Positions 17,224 to 24,671 are shown, numbered from the stretch's first letter. The stretch: 34,162 nucleotides of DNA from Akkermansia muciniphila (GCA_004557455.1 SFDX01000025.1:1-34162); one strand, 5' to 3'. Translations and numbers: made by a program. Notes: generated by a model not told the origin, from the sequence alone.

Positions 17224-17412
17224 TCATTTTTTTGTTATTAATTTGGTGATGGGAAGAGGGCCCCCATCGGCTTTTGCTTCACATGAAGCGGGGTCGCTTA
17301 GCTCGGAGTCTGACTCCTTGAGTTCGCAGTCATGAGAAACTACTTGCCCATTGGGAGCCCAGGCTGCCGGATCTGTGAGAACTTTGCTCTGTGCGGCAGC
17401 GATGGCACGCAT
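17224..17412 (-). CDS. Small ORF directly upstream of the RHS gene
   Basis: There are 62 codons, starting MRAIAAAQSKVLTDPAAWAP and ending PLPITKLITKK. The frame is acidic in the middle with two cysteines, and ends 9 bases before the RHS start on the same strand. No ribosome site or known motif is visible. It might be a small partner or adaptor of the RHS protein, or an upstream frame controlling its translation. I do not recognise it. Confidence 0.35.
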   Translation of the reverse strand: MRAIAAAQSKVLTDPAAWAPNGQVVSHDCELKESDSELSDPASCEAKADGGPLPITKLITKK

Positions 17413-17548
17413 GGTGCGTCCGACTCATGCTGACTGCTGTGCTGCAAACGCTGCACTGGCCTCGGTCGGAACCGGGGGGAGCAGCAAGCGTTGCAAACAC
17501 TACGCTTACGCGCGACTAAATCATCGGACTAAACTGAAATCCTAAAGC

Positions 17549-17660
17549 CGGCGGCGAACCGCCTGATGGATGAGAGGGAAAACGCCCTCCGTCACTAAAT
17601 CTCTTACTATCAGGCGACACGAGGAAGCGACCCTTCCTTGTCGTGCGCGACATCTAAATC
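17549..17660 (-). other. Structured 5' leader RNA of the RHS transcript
   Basis: Read on the minus strand downstream of the promoter at 17709-17681, the leader folds into several hairpins. One is CGACA-GGAAG/CTTCC-TGTCG near 17646-17613. A second is an 8-bp stem CGCCTGAT/ATCAGGCG (17616-17609 with 17567-17560) enclosing GAGGG/CCCTC. A third is GGCGG-TTCG-CCGCC (17563-17550), which uses the same GGCGG bases as the second. The motif GATTTAG occurs three times (17660, 17600, 17522). No long T run follows. The rest of 17413-17548 holds only a further AAGCG/CGCTT hairpin near 17505-17484. Confidence 0.45.
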
Positions 17661-17680
17661 ATGGCGAAAGTGCCGAGGGC

Positions 17681-17709
17681 ATTTTACAAGAGCAGAGCCC
17701 CGGAGTCAA
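17681..17709 (-). promoter_or_regulatory. Promoter of the RHS transcript
   Basis: Minus strand: TTGACT (17709-17704), 17 bases, TAAAAT (17686-17681). The predicted start near 17674 gives a leader of about 460 bases before the RHS ATG, covering the structured region and the 62-codon ORF. Confidence 0.6.
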
Positions 17710-17759
17710 GACTTTTTTGCAAAAAAAATGAAAAAATCTGCATTATCCCCAATTTTCCT

Positions 17760-17978
17760 CTACTTACGGTCGTCCTTTTCCTCCCGAGCGTCCTCACGGT
17801 GCTCGGTACGGGTGAGCTCATCCTCGAAGTCGCGGCGAGCCTTACGGAATTCGGCGAGGCTTCTGCCGAGGGCGCGCGCGATCTCCGGGAGGCGTTTGGC
17901 GCCGAAGACAAGAAGGCAGGCGAGCAGGAGGATGGTCCACTGCCAAGGGGAGGTGAAGACGGCCGGCATGGTGTGCAT
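17760..17978 (-). CDS. tatA: Twin-arginine translocase subunit TatA/TatB
   Basis: The protein is 72 residues with the classical layout: a short periplasmic start, one membrane helix (about 13-26, WTILLLACLLVFGAKRLPE), the FGAKRLPEIARALG hinge and amphipathic helix, then a charged tail rich in Glu, Arg and Asp. TatA forms the pore that moves folded proteins carrying a twin-arginine signal across the inner membrane. The short length and FG-KRLPE hinge favour TatA over TatB. The start at 17978 is fixed by the promoter, whose -10 box ends 6 bases before it; an ATG at 17969 is the alternative. It is divergent from the lipoprotein gene; no tatB or tatC lies in the window. Confidence 0.9.
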   Translation of the reverse strand: MHTMPAVFTSPWQWTILLLACLLVFGAKRLPEIARALGRSLAEFRKARRDFEDELTRTEHREDAREEKDDRK

Positions 17979-17984
17979 GGGGAT

Positions 17985-18013
17985 ATTGTGGCGCGGGGAG
18001 GGGCGTATGTCAA
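17985..18013 (-). promoter_or_regulatory. tatA promoter, predicted leaderless
   Basis: Minus strand: TTGACA (18013-18008), 17 bases, CACAAT (17990-17985), then ATCCCC and ATG at 17978. The six bases ATCCCC before the ATG are identical to those in front of the gene starting at 56. Confidence 0.7.
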
Positions 18014-18055
18014 GAAAAAACGCATGCGGCAGGGCGGCGGTGCCGCAAAGGGGCC

Positions 18056-18084
18056 TTGACGCGCGCGGAGAAATGGTGTAGGAT
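18056..18084 (+). promoter_or_regulatory. Promoter of the lipoprotein gene, predicted leaderless
   Basis: TTGACG (18056-18061), 17 bases, TAGGAT (18079-18084), then GGCGGTT and ATG ATG at 18092. The -10 box ends 7 bases before the first ATG. Confidence 0.65.
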
Positions 18085-18091
18085 GGCGGTT

Positions 18092-18718
18092 ATGATGAAG
18101 TGCCTCCTCCTGCCGACCGCAGCCCTGCTGCTTTTGCTGCCGACGGCCTGCCAACAGCAGCAGAAACCCACAGACACGAAAGCGAACGCGACCAAGAAGA
18201 CCCCGCCGCCGCAGTACCTGGGCTCCGTCTTTCAGGTGTACCCGGACAAGGGATTGGCGCTGCTGCGCATCATCGGCCCGGTGCCGGAGGAAGGCGAAAC
18301 CCTCATCACCCACCCTGCCAACGGCTCTACGGAACGCATCGGTAACCTGTCGGTGAACGCCTCTCGCAACGCCCGCAGCGGCATCGTGGCAGCTACCGTC
18401 CGCAGCGGCACCGTGGTGGGCGGCGACCGCGTCTACCGGTATCGCGAGATTGCGCAGCCGGAGGCCAAGGACCAGCAGGTACCCGAAGAGCAGACAGCCC
18501 CGGCCAAGCCGGAGGTCATCGCCTCCCTGCTGCCGGACGCCCCCGCCGACACGCCGTCCTTCCTTCCCCCGAGTAACAGCGGCCCGGTGAGCAATCCCTT
18601 CGGACTGAAAGACAAACCGGAGGAAGGCGAGAGCACCTCCTCCGCACCCATTCCCCCCGCCAACACGGAGCCGCCCAAGTACATACAGGACATACCGGAC
18701 ACCATCTCGGACATGTAA
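18092..18718 (+). CDS. Predicted lipoprotein of unknown function
   Basis: The protein is about 208 residues, starting MMKCLLLPTAALLLLLPTAC; the LPTAC lipobox puts the lipid-bearing cysteine at residue 20. After a Gln-rich linker comes a compact beta-rich stretch (YLGSVFQVYPDKGLALLRI to GDRVYRYREI, about residues 42-121) with alternating Gly and hydrophobic residues. A Pro-rich, low-complexity tail follows. No catalytic motif is visible. The start is chosen because it lies 7 bases after a good -10 box and begins the signal peptide; the frame stays open upstream. It is followed after 19 bases by the FAH-family gene, so the two may be co-transcribed. Confidence 0.75.
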   Translation: MMKCLLLPTAALLLLLPTACQQQQKPTDTKANATKKTPPPQYLGSVFQVYPDKGLALLRIIGPVPEEGETLITHPANGSTERIGNLSVNASRNARSGIVAATVRSGTVVGGDRVYRYREIAQPEAKDQQVPEEQTAPAKPEVIASLLPDAPADTPSFLPPSNSGPVSNPFGLKDKPEEGESTSSAPIPPANTEPPKYIQDIPDTISDM

Positions 18719-18737
18719 CACGATTTTTGACACAACC

Positions 18738-19607
18738 ATGAGACTGCAATACTACGCGGACGAGGACGGCGAGAGCGTCGTGGGGCTTTGGGTACCCAAG
18801 CGCGGATGCTTCATCGATGTAACGGCCAAGGATGCCGAACTGTGGACGGCCATGCTGCCCGGCGGCAAACGCCTGCGCAAGGAGATAGAAACCTGGATCG
18901 CCAAAGGAGCCCCCGACGGCGTACCCGTGGACCCCGAGGGCCTGGTGACGAGCAGCGCCCTGCATGTGCAGCCCTGCACCATCGCCTGCCTGGGTAAAAC
19001 CTACGCCGCGCACGCGCGCGAGTTCAGCGGCGATGCCCCCACCGAGCCCTCCCTCTTCCTCAAGGCACCGTCCGCCATCAGCTCCGACCTCTCCTTTGTA
19101 CTGAACCCGACAGGGGCCGAGAAACTGGACTACGAGGTAGAACTGGCCGCCGTGTTGGGCGCAACCCTGCACCGCGCCACCCCGGAGGAAGCGCGCCGCG
19201 CCATCATCGGCTACACCCTCATGTGCGACTACTCCGAACGCGCCTACCAGCTGGAGCACGGCGGGCAGTGGACCAAGGGGAAGAGCTACGACACCTTCGC
19301 CCCCTTCGGCCCCGTGTTCGTGACCAAGGATGAGCTGCCGAACCCGGACAAGCTGGAGCTGTACCTGAAGGTGAACGGAGAGCTGCGCCAGCAGGCCGAT
19401 ACATCGCAGCTGCTGATGCCCGTGGCGGAGCTGGTGGCCTACGTCTCGCAATTCCTGACGCTCAACGAAGGGGACGTGGTCTCCACCGGCACCCCCGGGG
19501 GCGTGGGTATGGGCATGCAGCCCCCTCGCTACCTGCGCCCCGGGGATGTGGTGGAGTTCGGTTGCCCCGCTATCGGCAGCGTCACCCAAACCGTGGCGGC
19601 GGAATAA
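18738..19607 (+). CDS. Fumarylacetoacetate hydrolase-family protein
   Basis: The protein is 289 residues. Residues 1-75 are the variable N-terminal part. The FAH fold follows: CLGKTYAAHARE (85-95), PSLFLKAPSAI, LDYEVELAAVLG with metal ligands E133 and E135, and GYTLMCDYSER with D164. Then come GKSYDTFAPFGPVFVTKDEL and LNEGDVVSTGTPGGVGMG. This family hydrolyses C-C bonds or decarboxylates beta-keto or acylpyruvate-type compounds with Mg or Mn. Bacterial members act on acylpyruvates, oxaloacetate or aromatic degradation products. The substrate cannot be read from the sequence, and no aromatic-degradation genes are nearby. It follows the lipoprotein gene closely and precedes pyrD, which has its own promoter. 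Confidence 0.88.
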   Translation: MRLQYYADEDGESVVGLWVPKRGCFIDVTAKDAELWTAMLPGGKRLRKEIETWIAKGAPDGVPVDPEGLVTSSALHVQPCTIACLGKTYAAHAREFSGDAPTEPSLFLKAPSAISSDLSFVLNPTGAEKLDYEVELAAVLGATLHRATPEEARRAIIGYTLMCDYSERAYQLEHGGQWTKGKSYDTFAPFGPVFVTKDELPNPDKLELYLKVNGELRQQADTSQLLMPVAELVAYVSQFLTLNEGDVVSTGTPGGVGMGMQPPRYLRPGDVVEFGCPAIGSVTQTVAAE

Positions 19608-19629
19608 TCCACGGGAAAGAAGTTAGGTA

Positions 19630-19658
19630 TTGCAATCCGCCCGCCGCTGTAGTATACT
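19630..19658 (+). promoter_or_regulatory. pyrD promoter
   Basis: TTGCAA (19630-19635), 17 bases, TATACT (19653-19658). The predicted leader is about 34 bases to the GTG at 19699. Confidence 0.7.
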
Positions 19659-19698
19659 CCGCAAAGGGCACCGACGCCCCACACCTCAACGCATCATC

Positions 19699-20754
19699 GT
19701 GAATCCCATTCTCTACAAACTCGCTAAATCCTTCCTCTTCCGGCTGGACCCGGAGACGGCTCACACCCTCACCATGAAGGGCCTGCGAGCCGCCGAGCGC
19801 CTGCGCGTGCTGCCGCTGCTGATGCCCCCGCCGGTGCAAGACCCCGTTACCGTCATGGGCCTGCGCTTCCCCAACCGCGTGGGGCTGGCCGCCGGGCTGG
19901 ATAAGGAAGCCAACACGGCCGCGGCCCTAGCGCAACTCGGCTTCGGCTTTGTCGAGGTGGGCACGCTGACCCCCCGCCCCCAGCCGGGCAACCCCAAGCC
20001 CCGGCTCTTCCGCTGCATCCCGCAGCAGGCTATCATCAACCACATGGGCATCAACAACCCCGGTGTCGATGAGGGCGTGCAGAATATAGCCGACACGCGC
20101 CGCGCGGGCAAATGCCCCGCCATCTTGGGGGTCAATATCTCCAAAAACCACGATACCCCGAACAGCGAAGCCCGCAAGGACTACCTGGCCTGCATGCGCG
20201 CTGCCTGGGATGTGGCGGACTATATCGCCATCAACTTTTCCTGCCCGAATGTACCCAACCTCTGCGACTTGGCCAAGGCCGACACAGCAGCGGACCTACT
20301 CTCCGTGCTCAAGAGCGAGCAGGCCAACTTGGCCACGGACACCAAGCGCCGGGTGCCGCTGGTGATGAAGGTATCCCCGGATATGGGAGAGGGGCAGATC
20401 CATGCGCTCGCCCAAGTATTCCGGGAGTACCAGCTGGACGGGCTTATCTGCACCAACACCACCACCACGCGCGCGGGGGTGGAGGAGCACCCCGCCGCCA
20501 AGGAAAGCGGCGGACTCTCCGGCAAACCGCTCTACAACCGAGCCAACGAAACGCTGGAGGCCTTCGCGCAGGAGCTGCGGGGCAGCGGCATCCCCATCAT
20601 CGGCGTTGGCGGCATCACCTGCCCGGAGGACGCCGTGCAGAAGATACGCGCAGGGGCATCCCTGGTGCAGATCTACACCGGTTTCATCTACCACGGCCCG
20701 GCCTTGGTGCATGGCTGTGCCGAGGCTATCCGCAACGAATTCCCCGCCTCGTAA
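19699..20754 (+). CDS. pyrD: Dihydroorotate dehydrogenase, class 2 type
   Basis: The protein is 351 residues from a GTG at 19699. It oxidises dihydroorotate to orotate in pyrimidine synthesis. The N-terminal helices (NPILYKLAKSFLFRLDPETAHTLTMKGL) are those by which class 2 enzymes attach to the membrane and reach quinone. The FMN barrel follows: GLAAGLDKEA, FVEVGTLTPRPQPGNPKPRLFR, INHMGINNPG, GVNISKN, LVMKVSPD, ICTNTTTTR, GGLSGKPLYNRA and PIIGVGGI. One oddity: the active-site segment reads INFSCPNVPNL, so C182 stands where class 2 enzymes have the catalytic Ser (NxSSPN), as in class 1 enzymes. The start was chosen because the protein begins exactly at the class 2 helix and follows the promoter. 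Confidence 0.93.
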   Translation: MNPILYKLAKSFLFRLDPETAHTLTMKGLRAAERLRVLPLLMPPPVQDPVTVMGLRFPNRVGLAAGLDKEANTAAALAQLGFGFVEVGTLTPRPQPGNPKPRLFRCIPQQAIINHMGINNPGVDEGVQNIADTRRAGKCPAILGVNISKNHDTPNSEARKDYLACMRAAWDVADYIAINFSCPNVPNLCDLAKADTAADLLSVLKSEQANLATDTKRRVPLVMKVSPDMGEGQIHALAQVFREYQLDGLICTNTTTTRAGVEEHPAAKESGGLSGKPLYNRANETLEAFAQELRGSGIPIIGVGGITCPEDAVQKIRAGASLVQIYTGFIYHGPALVHGCAEAIRNEFPAS

Positions 20755-20782
20755 TTTTTTCCGCCTCTCGCGCGCTTTTCGG

Positions 20783-20811
20783 TTGCATTTCCGGCTCGCA
20801 TCTGCTACCAT
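20783..20811 (+). promoter_or_regulatory. Promoter of the three-gene secreted-protein operon
   Basis: TTGCAT (20783-20788), 17 bases, TACCAT (20806-20811). The leader is about 24 bases, T-rich, with no ribosome site before the ATG at 20842. Confidence 0.6.
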
Positions 20812-20841
20812 ACGTTTACCGAATCTCTTTTTATTTGTATC

Positions 20842-22371
20842 ATGAAGAAAAGTTCTCTGCTCTGTATGGCGCTGTTTGCCGTGTCTGCCTTGGCGGCACA
20901 GGCAAAACAGGTGTTTGACATCACCCTCGCCAATTCCGATAAGTACACCGATTGCACAATCGTTTACGAATCCTCCACCGATACGAAGTTCCGTGGTAAG
21001 GATGCCTCCGGCAAGGAGGTGACCAAGACGGTGCAATCGGCGGATATTCTTCTCCGCAAGCTGGTAGAAAAGCCGAAGGCGGAGGAACCGGCGCCCGCCG
21101 CCAAGGAGGAACCCGCCCCGAAGCCCGAGCCCGCTGCCGCCGAGGAGGAGACCAATGAGGACGCCGGCGAGGAGGAGGAGCTCACCACCCGCCCGGAGAG
21201 TTACGACCCCGCCAAGGACAAAGACGCACCCAAGCCTGCCCGGACCGAGCAGGTGCAGCCCTCCGGCCCCGCAACCGCTGCTATCGCTTCCTCCAAGGAG
21301 GGTGTACAGGTTCTCGAGGAGCTGGATAAAACCGTTCAGGCGCTCAAGGACAAGGCGGCAACTATCGAAACCGAGCTGGCTTCCGTAGGTACTCCCTCCG
21401 CTACCCTCAAATCGCGCTGCAAGAGTGTGCAGGGGCGCTTGGAGAGCGAGTTTGCCCGCATCGAGAAGCTGCGCGATGATGTGAAGGATCTCTATTCCTC
21501 CCGCACGGCCCTCTCCAAGAGTAATTATCAGCTCACGAAGATTAAACCGGAGGACCGCGACCGCTATGAGCGCGACGCTAAGGCGGCCTACAACGCCATG
21601 CAGGCGGATATGAAACAGAAGAAGGGCAGCCGCAAGGTGGGCGGGCTGGACAAGTTCGAGATTCTGCGCGAGCGCTACCAAGGGCTGCCGGAATACGGCC
21701 GGGCCTATGACCAATACCTCCAAACCCTCCGCTCTCTGTTGGACAAGTGGACCAAGATGCAGGCCAAGGAGACCAAGGTGCGTGACAAGATGAACGCCTC
21801 CAAGCGGAAGGCTGCCGAGGAGGCGGATGAGACAGAGCTGGAGCGTGTGAAGAAGGAGCTGGCCAAGGAGGGTGAGCAGATTGCCACCGTGTGGTTTACC
21901 CCGGGCACCCGCAACCTCAAGATGCTTTCCACCTCGATTAACAAGGTGAAGGATGCCATCCGCCGCACGGAGAAGGAGAAGCCGGACAAGGAGCGTCCGG
22001 ATGTGCCCAAGATGATTACCGAGTACTGGGCGCTCATCGATGCCGCTCACGCCAAGCTCTGCGCGGGTGAGTACGAGGCGGTTGGACAGATGCTGCGCGA
22101 TGCCGAGCTTCCCAAGGAAATCGTGCGTCTGAAGCGTTTTGAACTGCCGGAGGAGTACAAGCGCCCGATGACGGAACAGTTGACGGATATGCAGGCCGAG
22201 CTGCGCCGCTGCACCCAGAACCTGCAGCGCGTGCAGAATAAGCTGGAGGCGCGCGAGCGTGACTTTGAGCGCGCCGTGAATGCCCTGGATACTCGGTTGA
22301 CGGATACGCTGGACCAGATTGCGGAGGAGAAGGCCCGCAACGAGGCCAAGGCTAAAGAGGAGGAGGACTGA
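20842..22371 (+). CDS. Exported coiled-coil protein of unknown function
   Basis: The protein is 509 residues with a clear signal peptide (MKKSSLLCMALFAVSALAAQA, cleavage near residue 22). Residues 23-75 form a small beta-rich domain (KQVFDITLANSDKYTDCTIVYESSTDTKF). An acidic Pro/Ala/Glu-rich linker runs over about 76-150. The rest is almost all charged helix with coiled-coil character (for example LEELDKTVQALKDKAATIETELASV and the closing part after RRCTQNLQRVQNKLE). It is probably a periplasmic structural or scaffolding protein. It heads an operon with two smaller exported helical proteins whose starts overlap the preceding stops. I do not recognise a named family. Confidence 0.8.
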   Translation: MKKSSLLCMALFAVSALAAQAKQVFDITLANSDKYTDCTIVYESSTDTKFRGKDASGKEVTKTVQSADILLRKLVEKPKAEEPAPAAKEEPAPKPEPAAAEEETNEDAGEEEELTTRPESYDPAKDKDAPKPARTEQVQPSGPATAAIASSKEGVQVLEELDKTVQALKDKAATIETELASVGTPSATLKSRCKSVQGRLESEFARIEKLRDDVKDLYSSRTALSKSNYQLTKIKPEDRDRYERDAKAAYNAMQADMKQKKGSRKVGGLDKFEILRERYQGLPEYGRAYDQYLQTLRSLLDKWTKMQAKETKVRDKMNASKRKAAEEADETELERVKKELAKEGEQIATVWFTPGTRNLKMLSTSINKVKDAIRRTEKEKPDKERPDVPKMITEYWALIDAAHAKLCAGEYEAVGQMLRDAELPKEIVRLKRFELPEEYKRPMTEQLTDMQAELRRCTQNLQRVQNKLEARERDFERAVNALDTRLTDTLDQIAEEKARNEAKAKEEED

Positions 22372-22787
22372 TGCACCCGGGGACGCCCTTGTGTATGCTC
22401 GCGCTGCTGCCGGCGGCACTGCCCCTCTGCTGCGCAGAGGAGGAGCTGCCGCCGGAGCTGGATGCGGCTTTTGCACGCTACACGGCCCTGCCGGATACGC
22501 TGCTGCCGCTCCTGCAACAGGTGAAGAATCGCGACTCTGCCGAGCAGGCCGCCGAGCCCCTGCGCCTGCAGGCCGTGGAGGTGATGAAGCTCAGTAAGGA
22601 GCTCAGCGCGGTCAAGTCCCTCAGCCCGCAGCAGCAGCAGCTCATCCTCAGTAAATATGAGCGCCCGATGCGGGAGAAGTGGGGCAAGGTGTACGGGGAA
22701 ATCTTCCGTATTCAGTCCGCACATTGTTTCCGCTCGACAGCGTTCGCCAAGTCGTTCCAACTGCTTTCCATGTTGCTGGCCTCATGA
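22371..22787 (+). CDS. Small exported helical protein, paralogue of the next gene
   Basis: The protein is 138 residues with a signal peptide (about 1-22, ending LCCAEE). Its ATG overlaps the last base of the preceding stop (TGATG). The mature part is helical, with LLPLLQQVKNRDSAEQAAEPLRLQAVEVMKLSKEL spread over two helices. The VKNRDSAEQAAEP turn corresponds to VKDADSAAAAVP in the following protein, so the two look like diverged copies. Motifs of the type VKD-x-x-SA-x-x-A occur, to my knowledge, in secreted Verrucomicrobiota proteins without known function. It probably works with the coiled-coil protein in the periplasm. Confidence 0.75.
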   Translation: MHPGTPLCMLALLPAALPLCCAEEELPPELDAAFARYTALPDTLLPLLQQVKNRDSAEQAAEPLRLQAVEVMKLSKELSAVKSLSPQQQQLILSKYERPMREKWGKVYGEIFRIQSAHCFRSTAFAKSFQLLSMLLAS

Positions 22788-23272
22788 TGTTGTTGCGCTT
22801 TTCTCTGCCTGTTCTCGGACTCGCCGTGGCTGCGGCTCAGGAGCCCCTCCCTCCCCTACCCTCGCTGCCGGACCTCCCCGCCGCCGAGGAGGAGCAGGTC
22901 GATGCGGCGCAGGAGCAGGCTTACCGGGAGCAGATTAAGGCAGCGGAGGAGCGCCTGCTGGCCGGAGTGCAGAAGCTGCACGAGCTGCACCGCGTTCTGT
23001 TGGACGTCAAGGATGCGGATTCCGCCGCCGCGGCCGTACCGGCTATCATTCGTCTAACGGGTGAACTGCATGACTGGGCCGCCGGCTTCTCAGGCCTCCC
23101 CGCCCCCTCCCCTGAGGACCTCGCTCGCCTCCAAGGCGACATTGCTCCCGCCATCCGGCGCATCAACGCCCGCATTGCCAACCAAGCCGACCGACTGGGC
23201 TCCGCCGAGTACTACGGCTGCACCGACCTCGCCGCTGCTCTCGCCCAATTTGTCCTCCGCCTGCGGCAGTGA
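22784..23272 (+). CDS. Small exported helical protein, third gene of the operon
   Basis: The protein is about 162 residues, starting MMLLRFSLPVLGLAVAAAQ, a signal peptide. The first ATG overlaps the previous stop (ATGA at 22784); the second ATG at 22787 is equally possible. An open frame extends further upstream but lies within the preceding gene. After a Pro-rich linker the mature part is two to three helices with LLDVKDADSAAAAVPAIIRL, matching the VKNRDSAEQAAEP segment of its neighbour. No catalytic motif is visible. The next gene is convergent and ends 5 bases away, with no evident terminator between. Confidence 0.75.
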   Translation: MMLLRFSLPVLGLAVAAAQEPLPPLPSLPDLPAAEEEQVDAAQEQAYREQIKAAEERLLAGVQKLHELHRVLLDVKDADSAAAAVPAIIRLTGELHDWAAGFSGLPAPSPEDLARLQGDIAPAIRRINARIANQADRLGSAEYYGCTDLAAALAQFVLRLRQ

Positions 23273-23277
23273 GCGGC

Positions 23278-24255
23278 TCATCGGAGCTTCCCGCACCGCT
23301 CGTGAGCCAAGATGGGTAACAGTACGGGAGTATACCTCTGCATGAAGAGAAAGCCCATACAGCACAGGGCATAGATGACAACGGGCAAGACGGCATAAAC
23401 GATGTCAGCCTCGAGAAGCGGAGGATATACGCACTTGACGCCCCAACCGATGACGATCAAGGCCCCGGCATGCACGCAATAGCAGAGGAATGAGGAACGA
23501 CCGAGGAGCCCGACCCATCCCCGATAGCGTTCCGCAACCCGAGCCACCGGTAGGGCACAGGCCATCGGTATACAGCCGGGAATGAGCGCGAGCAGTGGAT
23601 TGCCGGAAACACGCAAGTCGGCAATCGAGAGGACCCCGAACACGCAGCCCACTCCGCCTACCCAACACATAGCCCGAGCCATAGTATTCCGAGATACCCT
23701 GCCCAAACTCGCCCCAAAAGCGAAAAAGAACACATTAGACGGGGTCGGCAGCAGAATCCACCCGCCAGGGAACGTCGGCCAACATAATCCCGCAGCGGCA
23801 AATATAAAACTAATGACGGTAAGCACCCATACACCACGCCCTAACAACGCTAACATCAGAGTCATCACAATCAAATCACGCACAAACCACAGAGGATAAT
23901 CCGCACACAATCCGTCTGCACCTATTCCGTAGATGCGAGAAACGGTCAGTTCATCGTGCACGCCTACGATAAACACCGTATTCCATACCACATAAGGGAT
24001 AAACAATCCGAGACTGCGGAGCAGAAGCTTACGAGCCGGGGTGTACCATGGGGTAAAATACCCACTTAGGAAAAAGAAAAGAGCCAGTGCCCCCACCGGA
24101 TTGTAGAAAAACCGCCTCACCCACTGTACAGCACATCCGGGTTCTGCTTCAGCAAAGGGTGAGGACGGCACATGACACATCACGATCAATAGGGTGGCCA
24201 CAATTCGAGCTACGTCGAACCGTACATCCCGCGCTTTTGTAACATTTCCCTGCAC
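23278..24255 (-). CDS. Membrane acyltransferase (acyltransferase 3 family)
   Basis: The protein is 325 residues from a GTG at 24255. It has about ten membrane segments. The opening RFDVARIVATLLIVMCHVP carries the Arg and His typical of this family (catalytic H about residue 28), followed by FFFLSGYFTP and the PLWFVRDLIVMTLML segment that aligns with the family's WFL/WYL region. Members move acetyl or other acyl groups onto sugars of surface polysaccharide or peptidoglycan, or act on small molecules. Proximity to the exopolysaccharide locus makes decoration of that polymer plausible. The GTG has no ribosome site; a palindrome GCATT-CAA-AATGC lies 15 bases before it and might control it. Confidence 0.85.
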   Translation of the reverse strand: MQGNVTKARDVRFDVARIVATLLIVMCHVPSSPFAEAEPGCAVQWVRRFFYNPVGALALFFFLSGYFTPWYTPARKLLLRSLGLFIPYVVWNTVFIVGVHDELTVSRIYGIGADGLCADYPLWFVRDLIVMTLMLALLGRGVWVLTVISFIFAAAGLCWPTFPGGWILLPTPSNVFFFAFGASLGRVSRNTMARAMCWVGGVGCVFGVLSIADLRVSGNPLLALIPGCIPMACALPVARVAERYRGWVGLLGRSSFLCYCVHAGALIVIGWGVKCVYPPLLEADIVYAVLPVVIYALCCMGFLFMQRYTPVLLPILAHERCGKLR

Positions 24256-24268
24256 GAAAGTAAGTCTA

Positions 24269-24438
24269 CAGCATTTTGAATGCAGGCTGCAGGCTAGGCA
24301 TTGAGCGTCAAGGGATTACGATTTTCAACGAAAAGAACAGAACACCGGACCCGGGGGACAGTTTAACCCGTATTACCTTATTTTTCAGAATAAAATCCGG
24401 ATTGCGCTTGATTCAGCATTCAAAATGCAGACTGCAAT
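24269..24438. repeat. Pair of 25-base repeats, each with a GCATT-N3-AATGC palindrome
   Basis: CAGCATTTTGAATGCAGG (starting 24269) and CAGCATTCAAAATGCAGA (starting 24414) are each followed by CTGCA. They are direct repeats 145 bases apart, and the three central bases are TTG in one and CAA in the other. They flank non-coding sequence between the acyltransferase and the tRNA genes. They could be operators or the ends of a small decayed element; I see no gene between them. Confidence 0.5.
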
Positions 24439-24513
24439 AGCGGGCAAGAAATGCTACGTCCGAAACGTACAACAGAAAGAGCCGCCGAGTTTCGAAAAAC
24501 ACGGCGGCCCGGC

Positions 24514-24584
24514 TACGGGCGACGGGAATCGAACCCGTGTCGCATGCTTGGGAAGCACACGTCCTACCATTGAACGACGCCCGC
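24514..24584 (-). tRNA. tRNA-Gly (CCC)
   Basis: The 71 bases begin GCGGGCG, pairing with CGCCCGT at the 3' side. The anticodon loop is TTCCCAA, giving anticodon CCC, and the T arm is intact with GGTTCGATTCC. The discriminator is A and no CCA is encoded. Confidence 0.95.
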
Positions 24585-24603
24585 ATGGTAAGGTGACGGG
24601 GGA

Positions 24604-24632
24604 ATTATAGGGGAGAGAGGGTGGATTGTCAA
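24604..24632 (-). promoter_or_regulatory. Promoter of tRNA-Gly (CCC)
   Basis: Minus strand: TTGACA (24632-24627), 17 bases, TATAAT (24609-24604). This is a perfect consensus promoter, and its predicted start is about 13 bases before the tRNA. Confidence 0.85.
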
Positions 24633-24671
24633 GGAAAAATTGAAAAAAATTACGAAATAAGAAAAAAAGGC

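Noticed and set aside
20296..22476. 726-codon open frame on the minus strand across pyrD and the coiled-coil gene
   Set aside because: Antisense to two well-supported genes with Leu/Gly/His-rich shadow composition.
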